A stretch of DNA of 64,000 nucleotides. Origin: Lentzea albidocapillata subsp. violacea. Lineage in GTDB: Bacteria > Actinomycetota > Actinomycetes > Mycobacteriales > Pseudonocardiaceae. Every line of letters starts with the position of its first letter. Within the stretch, counting starts at the first letter, position 1. Position numbers and translations under genes: made by a program. The notes beneath the pieces were generated by a model, which was not told where the DNA came from, did not search any database, and saw only the letters and a list, made by a program, of their open reading frames with translations. The stretch lies in NCBI RefSeq assembly GCF_900100275.1, contig NZ_FNET01000014.1, positions 167,291 to 231,290 of the forward strand, in the 5' to 3' direction. Below are positions 31,409 through 39,701 of the stretch, in pieces.

Positions 31409-31987
31409 TCACACAAGGCGACGAATTGGCGCGTACGTTGCGACTGGATCGTTGGTCAGGAAGTCGACGATCATCGCGTTGCACAGCGCAGGTTTCTCGT
31501 GCAGCAGACCGTGTGACGTGCCAGGAACGACCGCGAGCTCGGCGTTCGGCAACGCCCGGTACATGGCCGCGGCGTGCTCCAGCGTCACCTCGTCGTCATC
31601 GCCGATCATGATCAGTGTCCGGTTAGGCAGTTTCCCGAGATCATTTTCGGTCAGCGCGGGCGAACGGCGGTGCATCGGCGTCAGTTCCGTGGCGGGGTCC
31701 CAGCCGTCGTAGTGGAAGACCCCGCACACGACCACAAGCCGTTGCACGAGATCTGGTCTGAGTACGGCGGTGAGTAGTGCGATCGTGGCTCCGTCGCTGC
31801 AGCCGAGCAGGTGAGCGGGTCCGGTCTTCTCCAGGAACGCCACGGTTTCCTGCGCCATCTCCAGGTGGTCCTGAGTGGCCTGGTCGACGCGATGTGGTGC
31901 GTGCACGTCGAAGCCGATGAGCGCGTCGAGTTGCGGGCTGAACGCGGACGGGTCGGCGCCGCCGGGGTGCAGGAGTACAAGAGTCAT
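31409..31987 (-). CDS. Alpha/beta hydrolase (short form)
   Basis: 192 residues. The fold is indicated by LVLLHPGGAD (oxyanion region), nucleophile elbow GCSDGA, an acidic residue in IMIGDDDEV and the catalytic histidine in GTSHGLL. It is short because it lacks a sizeable cap domain. Substrate unknown. It begins 38 bp from the divergent VOC gene and is followed by the MHS transporter, with which it probably forms an operon; a joint role in uptake and cleavage of an ester is conceivable but unproven. Confidence 0.83.
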   Translation of the reverse strand: MTLVLLHPGGADPSAFSPQLDALIGFDVHAPHRVDQATQDHLEMAQETVAFLEKTGPAHLLGCSDGATIALLTAVLRPDLVQRLVVVCGVFHYDGWDPATELTPMHRRSPALTENDLGKLPNRTLIMIGDDDEVTLEHAAAMYRALPNAELAVVPGTSHGLLHEKPALCNAMIVDFLTNDPVATYAPIRRLV

Positions 31988-32025
31988 GTGCGGGCAGACC
32001 TCTCTCGTCGTTGATACTCATCGCC

Positions 32026-32409
32026 GTGCGATCTATTGGTTTGGTGACGTTGGTGGTCCGCGACTACGACGAGGCAATTCGCTTCTACGTAGATGGACTC
32101 GGGTTCACGCTGGTCGAGGACCTTCCGCAGGGCGACAAGCGTTGGGTCGTGGTGTCGGCGGGTGAGGGGACTTCGCTGCTGCTGGCACAGGCCGCCACGG
32201 GTCAGCAGCAGGCACGGGTGGGCGATCAGACCGGTGGCCGCGTCGGGTTCTTCCTGAACACCGACGACTTCGACCGCGACCACGCCCGCATGGTCGCTTT
32301 CGGCGTGTACTTCCGCGAGGAGCCGCGCGACGAGGTCTACGGCCGCGTGGCCGTGTTCGAGGACCTCTACGGCAACCGCTGGGACCTGCTTCAGCCCGCC
32401 CGCGCCTGA
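32026..32409 (+). CDS. VOC (glyoxalase/bleomycin-resistance) superfamily protein
   Basis: 127 residues. The paired beta-alpha-beta-beta-beta units of the vicinal-oxygen-chelate fold are visible: TLVVRDYDEAIRFYVDGLGF, then GRVGFFLNTDDFDRDHARM and VFEDLYGNRWDLLQP with the usual metal-ligand glutamate. It could be an isomerase, dioxygenase or binding protein. GTG 32026 is used because GATACT lies 7 nt before it; a TTG further upstream is less likely. Its 3' end overlaps the convergent AraC-type gene by 19 bp. Confidence 0.83.
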   Translation: MRSIGLVTLVVRDYDEAIRFYVDGLGFTLVEDLPQGDKRWVVVSAGEGTSLLLAQAATGQQQARVGDQTGGRVGFFLNTDDFDRDHARMVAFGVYFREEPRDEVYGRVAVFEDLYGNRWDLLQPARA

Positions 32410-33290
32410 CCGGGCGACACGCCGACGATCCGTTTGAACGCCCGGCTGAACGCGGCCTCCGACTCGTAACCGAGGCCGCGGGCGACCTCGCTGACCGTGC
32501 TGTCGCGGTCCTTCAGCCGATTCATCGCGACGTGCATGCGCCACCGCGTGACGTAGCGCATGGCCGGTTCGCCGACGAGTTCGGTGAAGCGCGCCGCGAA
32601 CGCCGACCGGGACATGGCGGTCTGGTGCGCGAGGCGTTCGACGGTCCACGGCTGCGCCGGGTCGCGGTGGATCAGCGCGAGCGCCTGCCCGATCTGCTGG
32701 TCCTGCAACGCGCCGAGCCAGCCGGTGCGCGCGGCCGGATCGTTGGCGAGCCACGAGCGGATCGTCTGGATCACCAGCACGTCCGCGAGCCTGGTGATGA
32801 CCGCCTCACCACCGGGGCGCACAGCCTGTGCCTCGGCGGCCATCAGGTCGATCGTGGCGCGCATGTCGTCGGCGCGGCGCACGTACAGCACGTTCGGCAG
32901 CACGTTGATGAGGTGCTTCGCGGCCGGATGGTCGAACCGGACCGCACCACACACGAGATGCGTCATCGCGCCACCGCCACCGTGCCGCAGGATCGCGTAG
33001 TTGTCGGTCTCGAACTCGTGCGGCAGCGTCGTGACGACCGGCGACTCCGCCTCGCCGTGGAACAGCCGGTGGCGCTGTCCACCCGGGACGAGCAGCACGT
33101 CGCCGGGTTCGAGCGAGGTGACCTGGCCGTCGACCTCGACGTCACAGCGGCCGCTGGTCAGCACGTGGAACCACAGGCAGTCCGCCATGTCGGGCATCGT
33201 CGCGCCCCACGGCTCGGTGAGCTCGTTGCGGCAGTAGAAGGTGCCGGACATCCTCAACAGGTGCAGTGCCTCGCCCAGCGCGTCCGTCAT
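32391..33290 (-). CDS. AraC family regulator with cupin domain
   Basis: 299 residues. The N-terminal cupin-type sensor (about 1-180) has GRCDVEVDGQVTSLEPGDVLLVPGG-like strands; the C-terminal ~100 residues carry two HTH motifs, the second in SEVARGLGYESEAAFSRAFKR. ATG 33290 gives the start of the cupin; upstream in-frame residues are not conserved-looking. It is divergent from the DUF1772 gene with 73 bp between starts. An AraC-DUF1772 divergent pair is common, so it probably controls that gene. Confidence 0.88.
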   Translation of the reverse strand: MTDALGEALHLLRMSGTFYCRNELTEPWGATMPDMADCLWFHVLTSGRCDVEVDGQVTSLEPGDVLLVPGGQRHRLFHGEAESPVVTTLPHEFETDNYAILRHGGGGAMTHLVCGAVRFDHPAAKHLINVLPNVLYVRRADDMRATIDLMAAEAQAVRPGGEAVITRLADVLVIQTIRSWLANDPAARTGWLGALQDQQIGQALALIHRDPAQPWTVERLAHQTAMSRSAFAARFTELVGEPAMRYVTRWRMHVAMNRLKDRDSTVSEVARGLGYESEAAFSRAFKRIVGVSPGQARAG

Positions 33291-33363
33291 GGTGTTGATT
33301 CTGGACGAACGAGCAAGCCCGCGCGATGAATTGTCATTGAGAGTCCGGCGCTCAGCGGTCAAA

Positions 33364-33783
33364 GTGAGCGCCGTGGGGACAATCACGCTGATCGCAGCCA
33401 CCGCTTCCGGTCTGATGGCCGGGCTGTTCTTCGCCTTCTCCGTCGCCGTCATGCCCGGACTCGCCGACCTGCCCGCCTCCGCGGCACGCGAGGCGATGCG
33501 CCGGATCAACGTCCGGATCCAGAACCCGCTGTTCCTGCTGGTGTTCCTCGGCAACGCCGTGCTGTGCGGCATCGAGGTCTTCCAGGGCAGGATCGCCGGC
33601 GGCCTGCTCTACGTCGTCGGTTGCGTCGTGCTCACGATGTTCGTCAACGTGCCGATGAACAACCGTCTCGAACAGACCGACGACGCCTACTGGCCGCAGT
33701 ACCTGCGGACGTGGACGATCTGGAACCACGTGCGCGCCGTCGCCTGCCTCGCCTCGATGGTCACCCTGCTACTCGGATTCTGA
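33364..33783 (+). CDS. DUF1772 family membrane protein
   Basis: 139 residues with four hydrophobic segments and the pattern of DUF1772 (anthrone-oxygenase-like) proteins: an N-terminal GLMAGLFFAFSVAVMPGL, MRRINVRIQNP, MFVNVPMNNRL and YLRTWTIWNHVRA. GTG 33364 is likely; a second GTG lies 9 bp on. Some relatives oxidise polyketide anthrones but most are uncharacterised. Divergent from the AraC gene, and its 3' end overlaps the convergent P450 gene by 23 bp. Confidence 0.82.
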   Translation: MSAVGTITLIAATASGLMAGLFFAFSVAVMPGLADLPASAAREAMRRINVRIQNPLFLLVFLGNAVLCGIEVFQGRIAGGLLYVVGCVVLTMFVNVPMNNRLEQTDDAYWPQYLRTWTIWNHVRAVACLASMVTLLLGF

Positions 33784-34945
33784 GGCCGCGCTTGGGCCGC
33801 ATCGCAGCGAGACCGGTCGGTGTGATGCGCTGGGGTAGCAGTTCGGGTCTAGGCCTCTGTAGCAACGCTTTCAGCATCACGGTCAGCTCGGTCGTGGCGA
33901 GCCCGGCGCCGATGCAGCGGTGCGGGCCACCGCCGAACGGCAGGAACTCGTGCAGGGCCGGCCTGGTCTCCCAGCGGTCCGGGTTGAACTTCAGCGGGTC
34001 CGGGAACACCTCGGCCAGCCGATGCGTGACGTACGGGCTGTACAGCAGGAACGTGCCCTGCCTGATCTTCTTCCCGGCGAACTCGAACGCCTGCGTCGCG
34101 ACCCGCGCCGAGACGACGGCAGGCGGGTAGAGCCTGAGGGTCTCGTTGACCACGTTGCCCAGGTAGTCGTCGTCCTGCTGCGCGCGCTCCCAGACCCCGT
34201 TGTGCCGCAACAGGTTGAACACCGCCCACGCCATCGCGCCGCTGGTTGTCTCGTACCCGGCCGCGATCAGCGTGACGATCTGATCGCGCACCTCCAGATC
34301 ACTGAGCCCGTCACCTTCCACGAGAGAAGTGAGCACGTCACCGGCCGTCTTCCCTTGGCGCGTTTCCTCGATCGCCCGGTACACCCGCGCGTCGACGGCC
34401 CTGCGCGCCCGCATCGCGTTGCGCCAGGCCGGAGTTCTCATCGTTCTGAGCAGCGTGACGACAGCCGGGTTGCGGTCGATCAGGTTGATCAGCACCTGCA
34501 GGTGCGCACCGAAGAAGTCCGACTCCTGCGCCAACTCCTCGCCGAACAACGCGTAGATCGTGCTGCGCCGGATAGCCCGGCGGAACTCCTGGTACGCGTC
34601 GACCGTCTCGCCCGGCCGCCACGCGTCGATCGTCGCCTCGGCGTTGGCCCGCATGACCGGCACGTAGCTCGCGATCTGCCGGTGCGCCAGCGCGGGCTGC
34701 ACGAACCGCCGCCGCCGCTTGTGGTCCTCGCCGTCGCTCACGATCAACGACGTGGGCCCGTCCACCGGCACCAGCGACTGGAACGCCCGCTCCACCTCGA
34801 ACAGCTCGGAGTGGGCGAACACGAACCGGTTCGCCTCAGGCCCGAGGAGGTAGGTGTAGGGCCCCATCCGCACGACCGGCCCGAACCGCCGGTACAGGCT
34901 CGCGAGGAAGTCGGCCTGCCGGTACCGCACGACGTCCGGAGTCAT
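33761..34945 (-). CDS. Cytochrome P450 (first)
   Basis: 394 residues with I-helix AGYETTSGA, ExxR helix NETLRLYPP, PDRW, and heme-ligand loop FGGGPHRCIGAG, all intact. The N-terminus begins about 20 residues before YRRFGPVVRMG, so it is shorter by roughly 20-25 residues than typical P450s; no better start was evident upstream. No ferredoxin or reductase gene is adjacent. A terminator-like hairpin separates it from the SARP-type gene upstream, so it is probably its own unit. Substrate unknown. Confidence 0.9.
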   Translation of the reverse strand: MTPDVVRYRQADFLASLYRRFGPVVRMGPYTYLLGPEANRFVFAHSELFEVERAFQSLVPVDGPTSLIVSDGEDHKRRRRFVQPALAHRQIASYVPVMRANAEATIDAWRPGETVDAYQEFRRAIRRSTIYALFGEELAQESDFFGAHLQVLINLIDRNPAVVTLLRTMRTPAWRNAMRARRAVDARVYRAIEETRQGKTAGDVLTSLVEGDGLSDLEVRDQIVTLIAAGYETTSGAMAWAVFNLLRHNGVWERAQQDDDYLGNVVNETLRLYPPAVVSARVATQAFEFAGKKIRQGTFLLYSPYVTHRLAEVFPDPLKFNPDRWETRPALHEFLPFGGGPHRCIGAGLATTELTVMLKALLQRPRPELLPQRITPTGLAAMRPKRGLRIRVAG

Positions 34946-35018
34946 GCCGCTGACAGTGCCACACCGCGCAGGCGGCCGGATCCGCCCCGAACGGGATCGG
35001 CATCACCCCAACGGCGAA

Positions 35019-35048
35019 GGGCTCGCCGATCCGCAGATCGGCGAGCCC
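35019..35048 (-). terminator. Hairpin between the SARP-type gene and the P450 gene
   Basis: GGGCTCGCCGATC and GATCGGCGAGCCC form a perfect 13-bp stem with a 4-base loop. It lies about 140 bp past the SARP-type stop and 75 bp before the P450 start on the minus strand, so it should end the regulator transcript. Confidence 0.75.
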
Positions 35049-35186
35049 AGCGGCGAAGTTTGGATGAGAGGGTCAAGCGTAGCGGATCCACCAGCAGCTC
35101 AGGGCGGCTGCCATAGCGATCGCAGTAGAGGTGATCATAGCGAGGAAGCATGCCAGGCCAGATCGAACCTCGGCCAACCGGGTCGG

Positions 35187-38066
35187 TTACTGATCAGTAC
35201 CAGCGAGGTAGGACCTGATCGTCTGGCTGATGAGCCCGTCGGGGGAGGCGAGGCCGAGCGCCTCACGCCAGATGCCGAGCGCCTCCTGCTCCCGCTGCAA
35301 CGCGATGAGCACGTGTCCGAGCAGGTGCATGGCCTTCACCTGCGTCGCGGACTCGTGCACCTCGCAGGCCAGGGCGATCGCCTGCTCGGCGTGTTCGTGG
35401 GCGGCGGGGAAGTCACCCAGGTCGAACTCGATGGCCGCGCGCACCTGCATCGCGTGGCACGTCTCGACGCGATCGCTCGTGGACTGGTGCGCTCGCAGGG
35501 CACTCAGGCAGTACTCCAGGGCGATCTCGGGCTCGGCCATCTGCTGGTGCAGCGCCGCGAGTTCGGTCAGCGTCGCGCCCTGGCCGCGGGTGTGTCCTAT
35601 CGACACGCGAATCCGCAGCGCTTCCTGATAGGCCTGCAGAGCCTCGGCGAAGTCGTTCAGCCGGTGGTGAGCCATACCGATGCGGTGGAGCGCGAAAGCC
35701 TCGCCTTCGACACCGCCCAACCTGCGGTTGATCGCGAGCGACGACTGGTAGTGGTGCAGCGCGGCGTGCTCGTCTCCGCGTTCGAACAGGACCACACCGA
35801 TGTGATAGCGGGCGGCCGCCTCACAAGGCTCGTGACCGATCGCCTGTGACCGTTCCAGCGAGGCTTGGAACTGCTCCAATGCCTCATCGAGTCGTCCCAC
35901 CCGGACGTACATGAGGCCCAGGTTGTTCCTGGTGCCCGGCTCGGCCTCCAGGTCGGTGCTCAACGCCGCGGATTCGAGTGCGAGTTCGTGGCACGTCACC
36001 ATGTCGTCGTAGAAGCCAGACCGTTCGAGCGCTTCCTGCAAGGCGGCCGGAATCCGCCATGCATGTTCGTGCAGTCCTTTGGCGGCCGCGAGTTTTGTTG
36101 CCGCTACTACGTTTCCTCGCTCGTGCGCGCACCAGTCCAGCGCGGCCTGGTCCGTGGGGAACGCCAGTGGAGCCACCACACCCGCGATCTCCAGCGCGGG
36201 CACCTCGGGGCTCTGCGGGGAGAGCCTGCTGCTCACCGCGCTGCTCGTCTCCACGTAGAACGTCAGCAGGCGGATGATCGCGTCCCGCCGGTCGGCGGAG
36301 AGTTCCGCCTGCATGGCGCACTGGTGGGCGTAGGCGCGAGTCACGTCGTGCAGGCGGTACGCGCCGGCCACGTCGAGATCGACCAGGTTCGCCCGGGTGA
36401 GCTGGCGGAGGTGCTTCATCGCCTGCTCCGGCGTGATGTGCGCGAGCGCGGCCGCGGTCTCGTTGCTGACTCGTGTGCCGGGGTGCAGTCCGATGAGGCG
36501 GAAGATCCGGGCGGTCTCCGGTGTCAGCGCCCGGTAGCTCCACGAGAACGCCGCGGACAGGGTGAAGAAGTCGTCGTCCGTGTCGTCGGCGAAGAGGTCC
36601 CGCTGTGCCCTGAGCTGTCCGGCCAGCTCGCTCAGCGTCTCCAGCGGCCGGTCGGCCACGTGCTGGCCGATGATCTTCAACGCCAGCGGCAGCCCGCCTG
36701 ACAACCCGGCGATCTCCAGCAGCCCCGGCTCGTCCTCCGTCCGCCGGTCCTCGATGGTCGAGCGCAGCAGTTCCACCGACTCGGCCGTGGTCAGTCCGGG
36801 CACGCTGATCGCGGTCACGCCCGCGCTGATCGTCAGGCTGTGCAGCCGGTCGCGGCTGGTGAGCAGCACGAAGCAGTCGGGCACCGCGTCGAGCAGCCCC
36901 CGCACGTGGTCGGCGTCCCTGACGTTGTCGGCCACCAGGAGGATCCGCCGATCCGCCAGTACCCGGCTCAGCACCGCGGGCCTGCGTTCCGGCGCGGCGG
37001 GGATCTGTTCGATCGGCACGCCGAGGCGGTCGAGCAGCAGGGAGATCGCGTTGTCGGCGGTCAGCGGTTCGTCAGGCCCGTAACCCCGCATGTCGAGGAG
37101 CACCCTGCCGTCCGGGAAGGCGGCGCGGTTGCGATGCCCCCAGTGCACCGCGAGCTGCGTCTTCCCGACCCCCGGCATGCCGTGCAACGCGACCACGGGG
37201 CTCGTGCCGGGCAGGCCGAGGAACCCGTCCAGTCTGCGCAGCAGACCGGCGCGGCCGGTGAAGCTGGTGGCACGGGGGAACACCGAGACCGGTGCGGCAG
37301 CCTCAGCCGTCCGCTCGCCGGTCTTGTCCAGGGCAAGCAGCTGGGTGTGGAACTGGACGAGTTCCGTGGACGGCTCCGATCCGAACTCGTGGATGAGCCG
37401 CTGGCGGTGCCGGACGTAGAACGTCGCCGCGCCGATCCGGTCGCCGAGCCCCTCCATCGCCTTCATGCGCTGGAACGCGAGCATGTCGTCGTGCGGGTAC
37501 CTCTCCTCCATGAGCGGCACCAGCTCCCTGAGTACCTCGGTGTACTCGCGCAGCTGGACTTCGGCCTGGAAAAGTGCCTGGTACGCGTGCAGCAAATCGT
37601 TGCTCTCCATGGCACTGCGTCGTTGCTCGGCCCAATCGCCCGGCACGTCCGCGAGTGGAATTCCACCCCAGAGTTCGATCGCTTCGCGCAGGCGAGCTTT
37701 CCCGGTCGAATGATCACCGACCGCGATCGCGGCTCGTCCGGAATCTGCGAGAGCGCAGAAATGGTGGTAGTCCACCATGTCCTTATCGATGTCCAGTCGG
37801 TACGCGTCGCCGTCATTGACGACAGCCCGGCCCAGACCGGAATTCTCCAGTGCTCGCCGTATTCGGCTCACCTGGGCGTGGACGTTGCCGCGCACCTCGT
37901 CCCGCGTCCGGCCCGGCCACAGCACACCGACCAGCATCTCCACCGGTACCGGCCTTCTGACGTGCAGCAGGAGCAGCGCGAGGACAGCGCGCTGTTTACG
38001 CGCGCCGAGCGGGATCGACGCTGTGCCGATCTCCAGCGCGGTCTTTCCCAAGATCGTGAACTTCAC
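35187..38066 (-). CDS. SARP-type regulator with BTAD, NB-ARC ATPase and TPR (AfsR-like)
   Basis: 959 residues from GTG 38066, with a GGGGAGGGG ribosome binding site about 7 nt upstream. Order: OmpR-type winged helix (about 1-95), bacterial transcriptional activator domain (about 98-245), NB-ARC ATPase with P-loop GMPGVGKTQ (near 295) and later Walker B/GLPLALK motif, a winged-helix spacer, and C-terminal TPRs (about 690-950). AfsR-like proteins activate genes of secondary metabolism and development. No biosynthetic core enzyme lies nearby, so its targets may be elsewhere. Divergent from the GT-B-like gene. Confidence 0.93.
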   Translation of the reverse strand: MKFTILGKTALEIGTASIPLGARKQRAVLALLLLHVRRPVPVEMLVGVLWPGRTRDEVRGNVHAQVSRIRRALENSGLGRAVVNDGDAYRLDIDKDMVDYHHFCALADSGRAAIAVGDHSTGKARLREAIELWGGIPLADVPGDWAEQRRSAMESNDLLHAYQALFQAEVQLREYTEVLRELVPLMEERYPHDDMLAFQRMKAMEGLGDRIGAATFYVRHRQRLIHEFGSEPSTELVQFHTQLLALDKTGERTAEAAAPVSVFPRATSFTGRAGLLRRLDGFLGLPGTSPVVALHGMPGVGKTQLAVHWGHRNRAAFPDGRVLLDMRGYGPDEPLTADNAISLLLDRLGVPIEQIPAAPERRPAVLSRVLADRRILLVADNVRDADHVRGLLDAVPDCFVLLTSRDRLHSLTISAGVTAISVPGLTTAESVELLRSTIEDRRTEDEPGLLEIAGLSGGLPLALKIIGQHVADRPLETLSELAGQLRAQRDLFADDTDDDFFTLSAAFSWSYRALTPETARIFRLIGLHPGTRVSNETAAALAHITPEQAMKHLRQLTRANLVDLDVAGAYRLHDVTRAYAHQCAMQAELSADRRDAIIRLLTFYVETSSAVSSRLSPQSPEVPALEIAGVVAPLAFPTDQAALDWCAHERGNVVAATKLAAAKGLHEHAWRIPAALQEALERSGFYDDMVTCHELALESAALSTDLEAEPGTRNNLGLMYVRVGRLDEALEQFQASLERSQAIGHEPCEAAARYHIGVVLFERGDEHAALHHYQSSLAINRRLGGVEGEAFALHRIGMAHHRLNDFAEALQAYQEALRIRVSIGHTRGQGATLTELAALHQQMAEPEIALEYCLSALRAHQSTSDRVETCHAMQVRAAIEFDLGDFPAAHEHAEQAIALACEVHESATQVKAMHLLGHVLIALQREQEALGIWREALGLASPDGLISQTIRSYLAGTDQ

Positions 38067-38217
38067 AGGGCACCCCTCCCCGCTGCAATACTTTAACGGC
38101 CCTGTCAGTCCGTCGGCACAGTTTTGCAAGACAAGTGCAAGTCCATTGGCAAAGTGCACCCGGATGCTCGCATTGGCCCAAGGGGGGTTTCTCGCTGGAT
38201 TGGAAAGAGGGTGGGTC

Positions 38218-39405
38218 ATGGGCGCATCCGAATGGCTTGACGTGCCGGTTGGCATCAACGCCCGGCAATGGGTGACGCGGCAAGGTCTGCGCACCGTCCT
38301 CGCCGTCGTGCACACGGTGACAAGCGGTGAGCGTGTGCTGGAGGCCGTCGAACTGCTGGAGACCGACCCGCGCCTGCAGGTCGTCTTCACCCAGGCTCCT
38401 GACGTCTTCGGCAACGGGGTGGAGGAGCTCCTGCGCTCGACCGGGGCGGTGGTGCTGCCCTGGGAACAGGCGATCCGGGAACGGTTCGACCTCGCGCTGG
38501 CGGCGGCGTACGGCACGTTGCACCGGGTGCACGCGCCCGTCGTCGCGATGGCACACGGTGCCGGGTACTCCAAGGGACATCGGAGCACGACCGGCGAACT
38601 GAGGCCTTACGGGCTCGACGGCCAACGCCTGCTGCACAACGGGAAACCCGTTGCGGACCTGGTCGTGCTCTCCCACGACAGCCAGCTCGAAGTGCTGCGC
38701 GACCAGTGCCTGGAGGCCGTGGACGTGGCCGAGGTGATCGGTGATCTCACCCTCGATCGGCTGACCGCGAGCCTGCCCTCGCGCCCTGCCTACCGCGCCG
38801 CCCTGGGCGTCGAGCCCGAGCAGACACTTGTGGTGGTCACGTCGACGTGGGGCGGCGACTCGCTGTTCGGCGCCCACCTGGAGCTCATTCCCCGGCTGCT
38901 CGAGGAACTGCCGGCCGACCGGTTCCGCGTGGCCGCGCTGTGCCACCCGGCGATCTGGTACGGACACGGGCCGAGACAGGTGAAGGCGTGGCTCGCGGAC
39001 TGCGTCGACGCCGGGCTGCGGTTGTTCACGCCGGAGCTCGACTGGCGTGCCGCGATCGTCGCCGCGGACCACGTGATCGGTGATCACGGCTCCACAACCG
39101 CTTACGCCGCCGCGATCGGCCGGCGGGTGTCGCTCGTCGAGCCACCGCGGCGGCTCGCGGTCGTGGATGACTCCCCGCAGGCCAGGCTGGGAGGGCTCGC
39201 GGAGCGGTTGCGGAGCGGCGAGCCACTGGCCGCGCAGCTCGTCGCGGGTGACGACCTCGCGGATGAGGTGGCGCCGCTGGTGACCTCACGTCCGGGGCTG
39301 GCCGCCGCCGGACTGCGGGAGTCCTGCTACCGGTTGCTCGGGCTGACGGTGCCGGGCGCGCACCGGGCGCTGAGCCCCGTCGACGTTCCGCGGGTGTGGT
39401 CATGA
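38218..39405 (+). CDS. GT-B-like protein of unknown function
   Basis: 395 residues without signal or membrane segments. Two Rossmann-type halves are suggested: an N-terminal half with VVHTVTSGERVLEAVELL and VVAMAHGAGYSKGH, and a C-terminal half with VVVTSTWGGDSLFG, ELDWRAAIVAADHVIGDHG and STTAYAAAIGRRVSLVEPP, resembling the donor-site region of GT-B glycosyltransferases, or CDP-glycerol glycerophosphotransferases. The enzyme activity is inferred. ATG 38218 has GAAAGAGGG upstream. It overlaps the next gene (ATGA), so the two form a pair, divergent from the SARP-type gene. Confidence 0.7.
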   Translation: MGASEWLDVPVGINARQWVTRQGLRTVLAVVHTVTSGERVLEAVELLETDPRLQVVFTQAPDVFGNGVEELLRSTGAVVLPWEQAIRERFDLALAAAYGTLHRVHAPVVAMAHGAGYSKGHRSTTGELRPYGLDGQRLLHNGKPVADLVVLSHDSQLEVLRDQCLEAVDVAEVIGDLTLDRLTASLPSRPAYRAALGVEPEQTLVVVTSTWGGDSLFGAHLELIPRLLEELPADRFRVAALCHPAIWYGHGPRQVKAWLADCVDAGLRLFTPELDWRAAIVAADHVIGDHGSTTAYAAAIGRRVSLVEPPRRLAVVDDSPQARLGGLAERLRSGEPLAAQLVAGDDLADEVAPLVTSRPGLAAAGLRESCYRLLGLTVPGAHRALSPVDVPRVWS

Positions 39406-39701
39406 GCCCGGACCCGGTGGTGGTGGACGTGCGCGATCCGGCCGTTCCGCGTGCCTGTGCCGACGTTCTGCGCACGTCCGCGTCGTCGTTGTCCGGGGGA
39501 CGGCGCGCCGCGAGGATGTGGTTCGAACAGCTGCCTGGCCTGACGCTGGTCGCTGTCGTGCTCCCGCGCGGGCAGGTCGTCTTCCTCGGCAGGCAAGGAG
39601 GGCTGCTGCACGCCACGACGTGGCGGCCGGGCGTGGCCGAGCACGTCTACGTCAGCTGGGTGCGCACGATGTCCGCCAGCGGAGAGCCCAGCGACCGGTA
39701 G
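39402..39701 (+). CDS. Small protein paired with the GT-B-like gene, unknown function
   Basis: 99 residues, start overlapping the previous stop (ATGA). It has an alpha-beta pattern (PVVVDVRDPAV, RMWFEQLPGLTLVAVVLPRGQVVFL, GVAEHVYVSWVRT) and no signal or membrane segment. I do not recognise the family. Its last 55 bp overlap the 3' end of the convergent STAND gene, a tight convergence that could cause transcriptional interference between the two. Confidence 0.6.
   Translation: MSPDPVVVDVRDPAVPRACADVLRTSASSLSGGRRAARMWFEQLPGLTLVAVVLPRGQVVFLGRQGGLLHATTWRPGVAEHVYVSWVRTMSASGEPSDR

Noticed and set aside
35073..35138. 21-codon minus-strand ORF (MITSTAIAMAAALSCWWIRYA) between SARP and P450 genes
   Set aside because: It looks like a tiny hydrophobic peptide but has no ribosome binding site and sits in a non-coding gap. 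Too short to support.
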